A DNA stretch of 64,000 nucleotides, from positions 49,428,333 to 49,492,332 of the forward strand of contig OX419756.1 of assembly GCA_948567375.1 (NCBI GenBank). Direction: 5' to 3'. Shown here piece by piece: positions 21,101 to 32,725 of the stretch. Below the pieces are notes generated by a model, which was not told the origin of the DNA, did no database searches, and saw only the letters and a list, made by a program, of their open reading frames with translations. The stretch is from Lunularia cruciata. Lineage: Eukaryota > Streptophyta > Marchantiopsida > Lunulariales > Lunulariaceae. The first letter of the stretch is position 1. Every line of letters starts with the position of its first letter. The position numbers and the translations under genes are program-made.

Positions 21101-21904
21101 TTGGATTAGTAACAGATTTGAGATTTGAAGAGGCAGATATGAAGAGGTGCATTGTCATTTCGGATCTAGAGGTTTGTATAGTCATAACGAAGAGGTACAT
21201 TAGGAAGATAATTGTCGATTGCTTCACTATTTAAGAGTGGCATTTGCAGTCAGATGTTATTCAGTGCTCATAATTTTTGAGAATAGATAAAGTGAAGTGC
21301 TGTGAAGCAGTGCTCATCGCTTGAGCTTGATTTTGAGTATCAGCTTTGTGTCTGTAATTATGAGTGTGTGAAGAAATTCAAAGTGCAAGTCAATGTGCTT
21401 GTTGGATGTTGGATTCCACAGCCTTGATCTTCATTCTGTGTGTTGGATCCTGAGTGAAGTGCAATTGAAGCAATGCCTTGACAGATCTGAGAGGAATTGT
21501 AGTGTTGGTAGTATTTTGCATTTGTGAGTGTAGTGCGAAGTTGATGTGAAGCAATTTTGATCGAGGAAGTTGTGCCTTCAGTGGAGAGGTGGAACACAAT
21601 TCAGAGGCGGAGTCGTTTTGCAATGAAATGCCATTTTCAGGATAGCCTGAATCATCACAATCAAGATTGTTTGGAAAGAATTGAAGGATTTGTGATTATG
21701 GAGTGCTAATTTGTGACAAGACTGCAAGTCAGTGCTTGTTACTCTCTTCTGGGTGTGGTTTCTACCTGAGAGATTAAAGACGCAACCAAGAAGAACTGAA
21801 ATTGTAACTTTGCTTCGTATTTGACCAATTCTGACTCGTATCTCTATGGGAACGAACTTTACTTACCCGATTACCGCAAAAGTGATATTTGCCGGGTTGT
21901 CACA
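18124..21904 (+). mobile_element. CC-2, full-length CC-family element
   Basis: The 3,781-bp unit runs from TGTGGTGCCC to GGGTTGTCACA. Both termini match CC-1, which proves the boundaries. Flanks are AGCTC (18119-18123) and ACCTC (21905-21909), a 5-bp duplication with one mismatch. It holds a 412-bp leader, one long reading frame (18536-21109) and a 795-bp tail. There is no reverse transcriptase, integrase, long direct terminal repeat or long terminal inverted repeat. TG...CA ends with a 5-bp duplication point to LTR-type integration. The simplest readings are a solo LTR from a giant-LTR element that carries a gene in the LTR, or a non-autonomous large derivative. Confidence 0.85.
18536..21109 (+). 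pseudogene. 857-codon coiled-coil protein ORF with in-frame stops (CC-2)
   Basis: From ATG at 18536 to TAG at 21107-21109 one frame stays aligned for 857 codons with no frameshift. Seven internal stops interrupt it: TGA at 19106 and TAG at 19205, 19364, 20051, 20264, 20483 and 20693. Each TAG is one C-to-T change from CAG. Residues 1 to about 290 look globular, with aromatic-rich segments. Residues about 297-500 are very acidic (Glu/Asp/Ser), with basic patches such as TPTKKRSRQ. Residues about 505-857 are heptad-like Glu/Lys/Leu coiled coil, with MLSTEASIQIEEARLHELKL near 700. Segments recur in CC-1, CC-3, CC-4 and CC-5, so this is a conserved family protein. I do not recognise it; a structural gag-like role is only a guess. 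Confidence 0.75.
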
Positions 21905-22679
21905 ACCTCACTTGGAGAGAACTTTAGGTGAGGAGAGGGCTGAACTTATGCTAGAGAACCTAGACCTATTTTTATACCCTATAGTTCATTATGATGTCTT
22001 TGAGGTGATTTTGTACATCTTGTACACATGAGAGGATTTGGAGAAATTGTGTGAGGTGGATTGCAGATTTTGGGGATTAAGGTGATTTTGAGTAAAATCT
22101 CAAGTTGGAGATCTGGACTTGAAAATTCTACACATGATATCTTGGATTATCTTACAATTATCACACTTGAAATTATTGTGGGAGTTACTATGTGCATTGG
22201 GCTAGAATTTTTGAAAGTTGGTAGGGTAAACTGCTCCCGCAACTACATGCTCTCTGGAAAATTGTAGAGAGTTTGCCATTTCTTCAATTTTTAGTGGATT
22301 GACCTGAAAATTTCAAAGAATATCTAGTGCAAAGTATCCTACCTGCTGACTCAAAAATAAAAGAGAGACCATCCTTGCGCAAGGAGTTATGAGTTTTTAA
22401 AGTGAGGGGGGTGGTTTTTAGACCAAATCTGAAATATGTGTGCTGAATAGAAAGGAGCCTAGGCCAAATGGCATAATGAAAAGATCTGAAATTTTGCAAG
22501 GAAGGACAAACTAGAGTTGTGGTAAAGTGTGAAAAAATTCAAAGGACTGTGATATACCAGTTGAGAGATTCCAGTGACATTGTGAGGAACGGTCAATTCT
22601 AAAGAGTTTAGATCTCATGCATGAGGAATGTGAGAGGAACAAAAAACTATGTTTGAGTGTTTAGACTCATCTTGAATAC
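21905..22679 (+). other. No recognisable gene; flank of CC-2
   Basis: About 775 bp of moderately AT-rich DNA hold only short open stretches, one of which merely crosses the CC-2 boundary. It may be leader or LTR-like sequence belonging to the zinc-knuckle relic or to G1d, but no LTR ends or primer site are visible. Confidence 0.4.
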
Positions 22680-23054
22680 ATGGAGGGTCACCAAGGGTGG
22701 AAATTGAGACTATGCAAGGTTCCCCAAGGGTTTGAGGTGATAGTTGGGGTGGATTTGAGGAAAAGAGAGTTTAGAATAGAATATGAAGAGAGTGTTGAGA
22801 GGATAAAAAAACCTACACCACTTGGAGGAAAGGGTGAGTCCAAGTGTTTTCTATGAGGAGAGAAGAGATATAAGGCAAGTTCATGTCCATTGACTTTTGA
22901 GAGAAAGAGATTGAGGGAAAGGAGAGGCCTACTTGAGGGTTTGCATGTTGGATCTTCTTCACCAAGATTGGGAGGGAGAAGATCTAATACCAAGGAGTTG
23001 TGTGAGGTTGTGGAGTGGAAGGACTTCCAAAAGGACATGAGTGTAGTGGAGTAA
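22680..23054 (+). pseudogene. CCHC zinc-knuckle relic with a stop at the second cysteine
   Basis: A frame from ATG 22680 to TAA 23052-23054 (124 codons) is open except for one TGA. It contains GGKGESKCFL, then TGA, then GEKRYKASSCP. That is a C-x2-C-x4-H-x4-C knuckle in which the second Cys position is TGA and the His position is Tyr. An Arg/Lys-rich segment follows. The knuckle differs from that of G1, so this is probably gag debris of another element upstream of G1d. A captured host zinc-knuckle gene cannot be excluded. Confidence 0.55.
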
Positions 23055-23385
23055 AAGCACTTTTGGAAACTTTGGTGAAGGGTCTTGGAGAGAGTCTTTG
23101 TATAGCTACAGAAATACTACCACCTTCATTAGCTAGTTCTCAAGATCAGTGATGGAGACAATCTTTCAACTTATGGATAAACTATCCATGAGGGTTTGAT
23201 TAATATGCACTCTAGGATTTGATGTTGCTATAGAAATCTTGGAGCAACCTGAATCTTTTGTGTTCCTTAGGGTGGATTACTCTCAAATGGTGTTAGTCAT
23301 GTATATACTCTATTAGTTATAGAGTGAGAGAAAAGAAAAGAGCAAAAGAAAAATTGAGAGAAAAGAAAGATAGTGAGGGGTTAAG

Positions 23386-26300
23386 ATGTAGAAACTTCCA
23401 TTTTTCTTTGGCAAGGATGGAGAAGATGTGGAGGCTTTTGTGAAAGACTTCAAGAGAGCTTGCATAGGAAACAATAAGAGGAGGAAGAATGAGCGGGGTT
23501 TATTATTACCAGATTTCTTTGAGGATGTAGCACTTACATGATATGAGTCAAAATACCAAAAGAGAGAGAGGAGAGATGGGCAAGAAGAGTCTTGGGAGAG
23601 TTTGACTTCAACACTCATTGAGAACTTTCTTCTAGATGAGAGTTATGAGAGATTCATGAGTGAGGTTACCTTTCTCAAGCAAGGAGATGAAGAAAAGTGA
23701 GAGTCTATGTGGAAAGAGTGGAAAAGTTAGAGTCTAGATTTAGCATAATGTTGAGGAAAGGTGAGGATGATGTGGAGGCTACTATGATTGGCATAGGAGC
23801 CATGCTCACCAAAAATTTTGTGGGAGGATTGAGAGCACAAATTAGAAGCAAGGTGAGATATGAGAAACCTTCTTCCAAGGTTGAAGCTATCAAGATCGCA
23901 CTTTGTATGGAAGAGAGTTTGGAAGGGGATGAGAATGATGGTGAAGGAGATTGTGCATCCTCCTCAAGGTTACAAGTATGGTGGAACTTCTGATACTTTG
24001 GTGACAAGGGTTGCACCACAAGTAGTAATTGCTCTAGTTCTTGCATCTTGACCAAAGGATCCACTTCAAACCATCACTGAACAACTTACAAATCTCAAGA
24101 TCAATGTAGTGCAACTATAGGAGGAGAGAGAGGTGGATCAAAATTTAAGGAAAGGGTCTAGGAGTTATGGAAAATATCCATATAGAGGAGGCCACCCAAC
24201 CAACAATTTCAATGATAGAAATTGTCTTGGTTGTGGAGGAAGAGGCCATATCCAAAGGAATTGCCCAAATTCCACTTACCATGGAGGAAGGGTTATGAGG
24301 AAGGGAAATAGAGGGAAAGAGGGAGGAAGTGAAACCCAATTGCCTCCTTATCTAACAAAAGATAAGGGGATAGCATCCATAGATGTGGTTGAGAGCAAGT
24401 ATGAGAAGGAGGAGTGCTCAAACTACAAAGGTCTTCATTTGGATCTTTTGGTAGAAAAGAGAAGAAGAGAGCTCTTGCAAAGGATGTGCACTCTTTTCAA
24501 GGATTTACTCCTAGCCAAGATACTCCTTTGCCTACTAGGAGCACTAACACAAGCATTTCAACACCGTTAACAACAAAGATTCCAAGGAAGAAGTTGGGGA
24601 TGGAAGACTTCTTCATCTTAAAGCAACAATGGAACTACAATGTCTTGGAGGATGTTGGTAGTCACAAGGCTAACATCATAGCGGGCCAATTGATTGCATA
24701 AAATCCTACTTTGAGAAAGAAGCTTAGAGGTGGTTTGAGTTCTACAAGGAGTAAGAGGAAGAAGAAGGCAAAAGCTCTAGTATCAATGGGGGTGATGGAT
24801 GCTAAACCAACACCATGGGAGGCTTGTGAATATGCCTCCAAGATTGATGTGAGACTGAATGGTCACAACATCAAGGATGCATTGGATGTGGAGGATCAAC
24901 AATAAATGCCATGTCAGAAAGGTCGATAAACAAGTTGGGTATAATACCCTCTAGACCTTCAACATTTGTGGTGAGCATGGCAAACAAGCAACAAGTTTGA
25001 CCAGTAGGGATGATGGATAAGGTGATAATTTCAGTAATGGGAGAACAAAATCTCATGACTTTCCAAACCTTGAAGGATTCAAGCTATGACTTACTTCTTG
25101 GAAGGCCATGGTTGAGAGCAACATGCACAACTGATTGATGGCACAAAGGGTACTTGAAGATTGGGCCATCAAACCATAGAGCCATAGTTCTTGTGACTAA
25201 CACCACCAACACTTCATATTCAAATACACCATCTTCTGATTATTGGAAATCAGATTCAAAAGAAGGAGCTTTAGGTGTGGACATAGGCATGGAGGAGGAG
25301 ACTTCCACGGAGGAGGATGAATCTGAATCTGATTCAGATGTGTATCCCTTGTGTGCTATGTATTTTGCACCTAAGCCAAAGGTTTTGAAGGACCCAAATA
25401 AATCACCATTGACACTTGAGTAGATAGAAAGGAGGTTATCTACTCTCAAGCATGGTCTAAATGTTACCAAAGAGGAGAAGGTGAGATTTGAGGAGATTTT
25501 TTGTTCATCCACATGCTTGCTTTTAGTTACAAGGATGAAAAGGAAGTCACCTTGGAAGAGCACAAGATTGAGGTAGAGTCAAATGCAAGACCAGTGTGCC
25601 AAAAGCAACATTGCATTAGCCCACCAATATCTTTGGTGGTGAAGGAGGAGATAGATAAGCTCAAGGAGACCGGATTTATCTTTGAGGTGGAGAATTTGAA
25701 ATGGGTGTCTCCCATTGTGATTGTGAAGAAAAATAATGACAAGCTTTGGGTATGTGTGGATTACAAGAAGCTTAATGTTGTAACTAAGAAGGACTATTAC
25801 CCTTTGCCATTCATTGATGAGATCTTAGAGGAGGTTGCACATCATGAGAGGTACTATTTTGGAGAATGGTTATAGTGTGTATAATCAAATCAAGATTGCA
25901 CTAGAGCATCAACAACTCACCACATTCACCACACCTTGGAGAACTAACGATTTCAAGGTCATGCCTTTTAGGCTTTGCAATGCTCTAGCCACATTCCAAT
26001 GGTTCATGAACAATATATTTGAACCTTTCATTGGGAAATTTGTGAGAGACTTCATTGATGACTTTTGTGTTTATGGCAGCAAGGAGGAGCACTTTGAGCA
26101 CATAATCAAGGTCATGCAACACTTGGATGAGGCAAATGCATCACTCAACCCAAAGAAGTGCATTTTTTGGATGTGAAGAAGGTCTAGTTTTACGGCACAC
26201 CATCTCCAAGGTTGGAATAGCAGTTGATCTTGAAAAGGTGATGAAAATCTCAAACCTTCCAGTCCCTTCAAGCTTGACAAAGTTACGCCAATTCTTGGGG

Positions 26301-28213
26301 ATGGTTGGGTACTATAGGAGGTTCATGTTCTCATTTTCCAACAAGGCATATGCATTGACCATCTACATGACAAAGTGTGTAGATTACATGGTGATTTTGG
26401 AAGACAAGGAGGCTCTCAAAGCTTTTGAGGAGCTCAAGCAATCCCTTGTTGTAGCTCCAATTCTTGCTAAACCTGATTGGAGTAAGCCTTTCATCCTCTA
26501 CACTGATGCTTCTAATGTAGCTATAGGATGCACTCTTAGTCAATTAGACCAAGATGGGCATGATCATCCAATAGCTTATGCTAGTAAGCAGATGGTTTCA
26601 GCAGAAAAGAGCTACTCTGTCATAGAGAGAGAAGGGTTGGGAGTGATCTTTGGTCTCAAGAAGTTTAGACACTACTTGATTGGAGGGAAAGCCACAATTT
26701 TCACTAATCAAAAGGCTTTGAAGTACATCTTCAACAAGCCTTATGTGGAAGGGAGGCTAGCAAGGTGGATGATACTCTTGTCTGAGTATGACTACACCAT
26801 TGAGGAAAGGCCAAGAAAGAAACATGCAAATGCTGATTTGTTATCTAGGGCCTACAATCGTGATGGAAATGAGCTAGGGGATAATTCCTTCCTAGATGAG
26901 GAGCTCATGACAATCTCAATCACTCAAGAGGTTTGAATGGAGTACAAGGAGATTGTGGATTTTGTGACAAGAGGTAACTATCCAAAAGGGATGCATGTTA
27001 GGGAGTGGAAGGCCCTTGCAGCAAGATCTAGACCTTACACAATGATGGAGGATATTCTTTTTCACCAAGGAGCAGATGGTCTTCTTTAAAGAGAAATGGG
27101 TAAGAAAGAGTCTATCCTTCTCATAAAGGAGTTTCATGAAGGTTTAGTGTGTGGAGGACACTTTGCAGGAAAGGTGACTGCTTTCAAGATTCTAGATGCA
27201 GGTTACCATTGGAGAGGGATATTCAAGGATTGTCTTGATTATTGAAAAACTTGTCATGTTTGTCAAGCTTTTGCTAGAAAGCCTACATCCACTCCAACAC
27301 TTAGATCAATTTCATTGCTAGGACCTCTTGAGAAGTGGGGAATTGATTTTGTAGGTCCTCTCAATAGAACCCCAAGGAATAATTGGTACATTGTGGTCGT
27401 TATTGATAACCTTACCAAGGAGAACCCACTTGGTAAGGTTAGACCATTGAGGGACAAGAATGAAGATGAAGTGGGTAGATTTCTTTATGAATGCATTTTA
27501 ACTAAGTTTGGATGCTCTTTGGAGTTGGCTTTTGATAGAGGAGAGTTTACAGGAAGCATCACTACAACCATGTTATGACATTTCTTTATCACACATAGAG
27601 TAACTACATCCTATAAGCCAAATTCCAATGGCTTGGCAGAGAGAACCAATCAGACCTTGCGCATGAGTATTGGCAAAAGATGCAGAAATGGAGGGGGAAA
27701 CATCATTGGGACAAGAGGATTCATGCAGTTTTGTGGGAGTATAGGACAACCATGAAGACTTCTACCAGATATTCTCCATTTCAATTGATATATGGTATTG
27801 AGTCTACCTTACCTATTCACTTTGATCTTCCTACCTTCCAAAGCATTCATAGAAGATTGAAGAAAGCACAAGGAGGTGATGTAGAGAAGTCAAGGAAGGA
27901 TCATCTCATGGAGTTGGAAGAGGCAAGGGCAGTTGCTATGGTTCAAGTAGAGCAAACCCAAAGGAAACAAAAGGAGAGCTATGATAAGAGGCAAGGCAAG
28001 AAGAAGGTGGAACCTTTCAAAGAAGCTGATTGGGTAATGTTGTTTGATTCCATTGGAATGAAGAGAGTGCAAAAGAAGTTTTTGCCTTAGTACTTTGGAC
28101 CTTTCATAGTGGAGAAGGTGTGTGGCAATTACGCGTATGATCTCAAGGAGTTGGGAAGAAGACACTTTGATAGGAGTAACCATGATAAGTTGAAAATGTA
28201 TCATAGAAGGTAA
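23386..28213 (+). pseudogene. Full-span degenerate gypsy gag-pol (G1d)
   Basis: This is the only G1 copy here with its gag start. ATG at 23386 is followed directly by TAG, then a Retrotrans_gag-like domain (FFFGKDGEDVEAFVKDFKRA at 23395 on; a further capsid segment to about 23930). Frameshifts near 23693 and before 23945 lead into the zinc knuckle, here CLGCGGRGHIQRNC. Protease, reverse transcriptase (FIDD), RNase H (LYTDAS) and integrase follow in G1 order, with many stops (near 24049, 24118, 24700, 25422, 26934, 27088, 27243 and 28088). Integrase keeps AERTNQT. A snap-back inverted repeat damages integrase at 27408-27440. It ends at TAA 28211-28213, before a truncated LTR. Confidence 0.93.
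27408..27440 (+). repeat. Snap-back inverted repeat within G1d integrase
   Basis: AACCTTACCAA and TTGGTAAGGTT are perfect 11-bp inverted arms around an 11-base loop. In the other copies this site reads CCTTACCAAGTGGGTT once. Here its reverse complement (27423-27438) replaces the sequence that should follow. Confidence 0.85.
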
Positions 28214-28260
28214 AGAGACCTTCACTTTGAAGGCAAAGTGAAACTTAGTCCTGGAGTAAA

Positions 28261-28448
28261 TGTAACACCCATTTGTGCATGTGTGTGGTATTGTGAGATT
28301 TAGCTTAGTATAACAAGTACTTGAGAGATATTATTTATATAGATAAAGGGCAATTCTACATTAGTCATGATTAGCTGAAGTTAGTCATAGCTAAGATAGA
28401 GGGGACCTTACTTTAGAGGAAGTGGAAAAGATGAGCACCATTATTTTG
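28261..28448 (+). mobile_element. G1 LTR fragment (3' LTR of G1d, truncated)
   Basis: TGTAACACCC follows the G1d polypurine tract and matches the first ~188 bp of the LTR up to the segment ATTATTTTG. CC-3 sequence then begins. Confidence 0.9.
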
Positions 28449-30860
28449 TGTTATTGTTCAAGAGGGATGAGAGACACATGAGATGAAGGTAGCATTTTGT
28501 GAGGAGTGCATTTGCAATGAGTATCAAGTGCCATCTTACCAAGATCCAATAACACAAAGTATCATGAGCTCAATAATGTGTTTGTTTAAACCAACAAGCA
28601 CAGCTTACATTTTTGTGATGAGCATTTTCATTGATATTTTGCTTTATGGAGCCAATGTGATTTGGAGTAAAATCTTTGATAATTATGTGTTCAAGATGCT
28701 TCATGACCTAGAATAAGATAGTGGTCTGCCATACATCATTCTTTCTGCCATGAATGTCTACATTGGACTAAACCTATTTTCAAGAGAAGAACATTTGGAA
28801 AGTCTACATTGGACTAAACCTATTGTCAAGAGAAGAACATTTGGAGTTCTTTGGTCTTTTTCTCTTTGAGAGAAGTATTTCCAATGATCCAAATAATGTT
28901 GCATTCATGAGTCAATTAAAGGAAATGGATGAGCATTTCCAATTGATAGGAGATTTTGTAGAGGTACATCATGGCTAGAAGAAAGTAAAAAGAATAGTAT
29001 CACCATTGCTCAAGAAAGGTCAAGCACAAAAACCTTGGAGAGAAGTAGAAGGTGCTATTGATCTTTCATACAAAGATGAAGATATGGCAGGTTTGCAAGC
29101 AAAAGTTGAAGTAGAAGATCATGAATTAACTTTGAGGTTTTCAAGATCAAAGTCTAACTCAGATGGTGATAAAGGGAAGGATGTGCATTAAGGCACAAAG
29201 AGTAGATGATGAGCATGGGATGGAACCTATAAACCCTAAACTAGTGTAGGACAAAGTGCATATTCAAGATGATGATGCTAAGATGACTGGAAGAATAGAA
29301 AAATTGGTATTTCCTTTATGGTCAATTCCAATGACATTAGTTGGCATAAATTCTAATCAACTAGGTATTCCTCTATACCAAGAAATTGACTCTATACCAA
29401 GCTTTTTACTATATGCTATATAAGGAATTGCCTTATTTCCTATAATCCTATATAAGCAATTGCCTCTATATTTCCTCTATACCAAGCATTTCAATAATAG
29501 ATAGACCTAATTTTATTATGGGAATTTTGTATCCTTTGTTTAGTTACTTGCACACACTGTTACCCATGTGCATACTCACCATCCAAACACTAGGATTTAT
29601 GCCTCTTTGCTCAAGATACTTCATGAAAATACATGAATCCTTCAAGTAAAGTTAGAGAATACCAAGATAGAGTTGAACAAATTAAAGACCATCAAAGTTT
29701 TGGAAGAAGTTTGGATGAAAGCCTTGGAGCAAGAGAACACTAAGGGGACAATGGAATCAAATCAGAAGTCTGCAACAATGTAATCATAGATGGAGCAATT
29801 ATGTAAGATGTAAGATGAGCTTAATGCATTGTAAATTAGAAGTTCCAATAAGCAAACATTTCAAGAGGAATGAGGAGAAAACAAACTCTAGGCAGATTTG
29901 AATACATAAAAATGAGATTGGTGGAATTCTCTCTTGGGTACTTAGGAAGGATCATGACCTAGCAATAGAACACCTAAAGGAGAAGTTGAAGGTATCCAAA
30001 GAGAAACTCAAGCATAGAGAAAAAGAGTTGCAAGAGAATTACAAGTTTTCTTGCAAAATGACAAGGAAACTCAAGAAGTGACCAAAGAGTTGGTGAAAAT
30101 TTTCATTTTTCAATTTTGGTTGATGTTGTCTACATCATTGGAAGGAGCCATTGTTGAGGTATATTTGCATGAGCTCAAGTTGCAAGTGCAAGAGGTTCAA
30201 AATCAGTTTGCATATGATGTGGATATGAATTGGTTGTTAGTAAATCTTTGTAGTCATTGTGATGGGAAGATTAGCAAAGCTTGTGATAGTTTGAGTTTAG
30301 ATGTTAATTATTACAAAGTGAATTGAGAGAGATAGGTAGGTTAATTGATTAGGGTTTCTAAAAATGAACTAATGGAACTAGTGGATTTAGCAAAAGGCAA
30401 TACAACAATTAGAGAAGAAAAAGGAAGATCAAGAGATTCAAAAGGTCCAATTTTGATGATTATAGATTAGTATACCCAATTGGCAGTTTTTGGACTTTGT
30501 AATTCCCAAGTGGTCAGGCTATTTAGAACAGACATTGAATGTGATTTTTTGTTCATTTGGAGCATAAGGTGATTAGTGAAAGAGCTTAGATTTCCTTGTC
30601 ATTTTCTAAATTCTCAAGAGCAATTCTTGCAAGTTTGTGTTTAATTTGTTCAATGAATCTTTGTAGTGAAGTAATGGGTGTTCTTTGTGTTTGATCGTGA
30701 ACATGTCTTGATTATGTTTGTTTGATCTTGAGTCAAGACTTACAAAGCAATACCTTGATGGATCTTGAGTGAACTTTAGTATTGACAATTAACAGAATTT
30801 GAGGTGAAGCAATTATCTCCAATAGTGCTTTGGTGGATCCTCAAACTTCTTCAAGGTGTG
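28449..30860 (+). pseudogene. CC-3, diverged CC-family copy
   Basis: Broken plus-strand frames match CC-2 in order. ANVIWSKIF and, further on, YIILSAMNVYIGLNLFSREE correspond to CC-2 INWARCF and YIVLFATHFYLGLNLLNSAE. Acidic and charged pieces lie at 29006-29191. MLSTSLEGAIVEVYLHELKL (near 30120-30190) corresponds to CC-2 MLSTEASIQIEEARLHELKL. The 3' tail near 30720-30840 also matches the CC-2 tail. The termini are not clear. It abuts the oppositely oriented CC-4 tail to tail. Confidence 0.6.
28756..28847 (+). repeat. 46-bp tandem duplication in CC-3
   Basis: Two nearly identical 46-bp units starting GTCTACATTGGACTAAACCT lie back to back (28756 and 28802) inside the globular-domain relic. Confidence 0.8.
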
Positions 30861-32725
30861 TTTGTGAAGCTTATTGACTAGTTGCTACTCCTGCTTGTTT
30901 GTATAGACCTTTGCCATCAATGCATGGACTTAGGATCTTGACTCCCACAACTTCAACTTCTCTAAGGAGGACTCCACTGCCTCCTCTACAATTCCTACCA
31001 ACTGGTCCTGCACCATCTCCATCTTTGCCAAGATTGTGGGCTTTTCTAATTGAGCTACATCCAGATCTCATGCAACTTTGATGACACTTCTTCCTGATTG
31101 ACTAAATTGTCTTGTGCTCATTCTTCCTCTTGGTTCTTTACCTTCTTCATGAGCGTCTTAATCTGCTTTTTTGCTCTTACTTGATGCCAATCTTGCTGCT
31201 CTTGATGTTGCATTTTTTCCATGATGAGTGCCACATTGTCTTCTTGACACTCTCTCTTCAAAGCATCAATCTATCCTTCCCAAGCCTTCACTTGCTTCTC
31301 AAATTATACTTGACATTTTTTTTCTTCTTCACAAAAAGGTTCTCTTCATCTTGCCTTCTCCTTTCTTCATCTTGAAATTTCTTATCCTAGGTCACCTCCT
31401 ATGACAAATCATTAATATGCTTCCTCATGCTTCTTCCAAATATTGAGCATAAAATTCTTCTAGTTTGTCTTGTGCCTTTTCACTTTCTTGTAAAATGCAT
31501 TTGTTGTGTGATGGAGATGTCTAATGAAAGTAACATAATAATGTATGCATGACATTCCTTGTACACGGGAAGGAGTTGCTCCATCAACTCAAGCATTGAG
31601 CTTATAGTATGAACAACTAGCTTGGAGAGAGGCACCATGAAAAATTTCAAGGCCTCCTTCCTCCTTGATCTGGCCTCCCTTAATATTTTAATTGATGCCA
31701 AAGGTCCACTTTCCTCCTTCTTGATTTCATAAAACAGGATGGGGTCTTCTTGCTCTTGTCCTCTTCTCATCATTATTGGAACTTTGGTTTTAGACTATCC
31801 TTTGTCTTGAAGTCCTCCTTTTGATTGAAGCTCTTCTTTTGGATGAAGTTCTCCTCCTAGCTAAAGTTCACCTTTGGCTTGAAGTTCTCCTCCTACATGG
31901 CAAGATCTCACATCTCCAAGTACTCTTCCTTCCTAAGTTTGACCTCTCTTACTTGGGGAATAGGGAAGGTTCATATACTTGGACTCTCCTCTACTTTCTT
32001 CTTGGGCTTGAAGGTCCAACCTTCTTAAGGCAGGTATTTCTACTTCTACCCAATTTTCTTTTTTTTCACTTGGAGGATTTTTGGCTAGGGTAGATTGTAC
32101 TTCTCCACCTTGGTCTAATTCTATCTCCTTGTATGAGATGACAATTTGGGTGAATGATTGTTTGTTGGCGGTGGGTATTACCTTGGGTTGTTGTCCAACT
32201 TCCTCTAAATCATCCACCACTTGGGTCTTCTTGGCCCTCTTCTTGGCCTTCACCTTTGGCTGAGAGGGTTTGTTGGTCTCTTCTTCTCCCTCACAAGAGG
32301 TTCTTTAACCAACTCCATCTGCCTCTTCTTCTCAAAGCCCAAAGTGTTGTGAGCTTCTTTAATTGGGATGAATTTCCTAGTGTAGGAAAATTCCACATCC
32401 ACCAATGTGTACTTCCTTTACATCATCTCTTTCTCCCATGGCTCCTCAAAATTCCCTTTGGGGAAGTAATAATCTAAGTACTTCTCCTTCTCAATGAGGG
32501 TTGAGAGATCCATTCCCAAGTAAAAAATGAATGACAAAAGCAAATGCCTAGGTGACTCCTCCTTCCTTGTTCATGTACTCTACCAATTTTCATGTTTGTC
32601 ACCAAAACATGGCTTCCTTATTCATAGGCATTCCTTTCTGTAAGTACTCAAAGAAAATTTTATGGCTATTGTTCAAGCAAGTTGTTCTTTTAGACTTGAA
32701 CAACTTCATAATGGATCTAGCTCAA
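30861..32725 (-). pseudogene. CC-4, diverged CC-family copy
   Basis: Read on the minus strand from about 32715. A segment SIMKLFKSK leads to MNKEGGVT, then to MDLSTLIEKEKYLDYYFPKG, EAHNTLGFEKKRQMELVKE, a Lys-rich segment and a long Glu/Lys/Gln coiled coil down to about 31100. CC-5 has the same blocks in the same order. Stops and frameshifts are common. The plus-strand open stretches at 31112-31375 and 31821-32477 are shadows of this minus-strand coding. A plus-strand gypsy pol relic (M) starts at its N-terminal end. Confidence 0.6.

Noticed and set aside
31112..32477. Plus-strand hydrophobic frames that look like membrane proteins
   Set aside because: They are the complement of the minus-strand Glu/Lys-rich CC-4 coding; Leu/Phe/Ser richness is a mirror effect.
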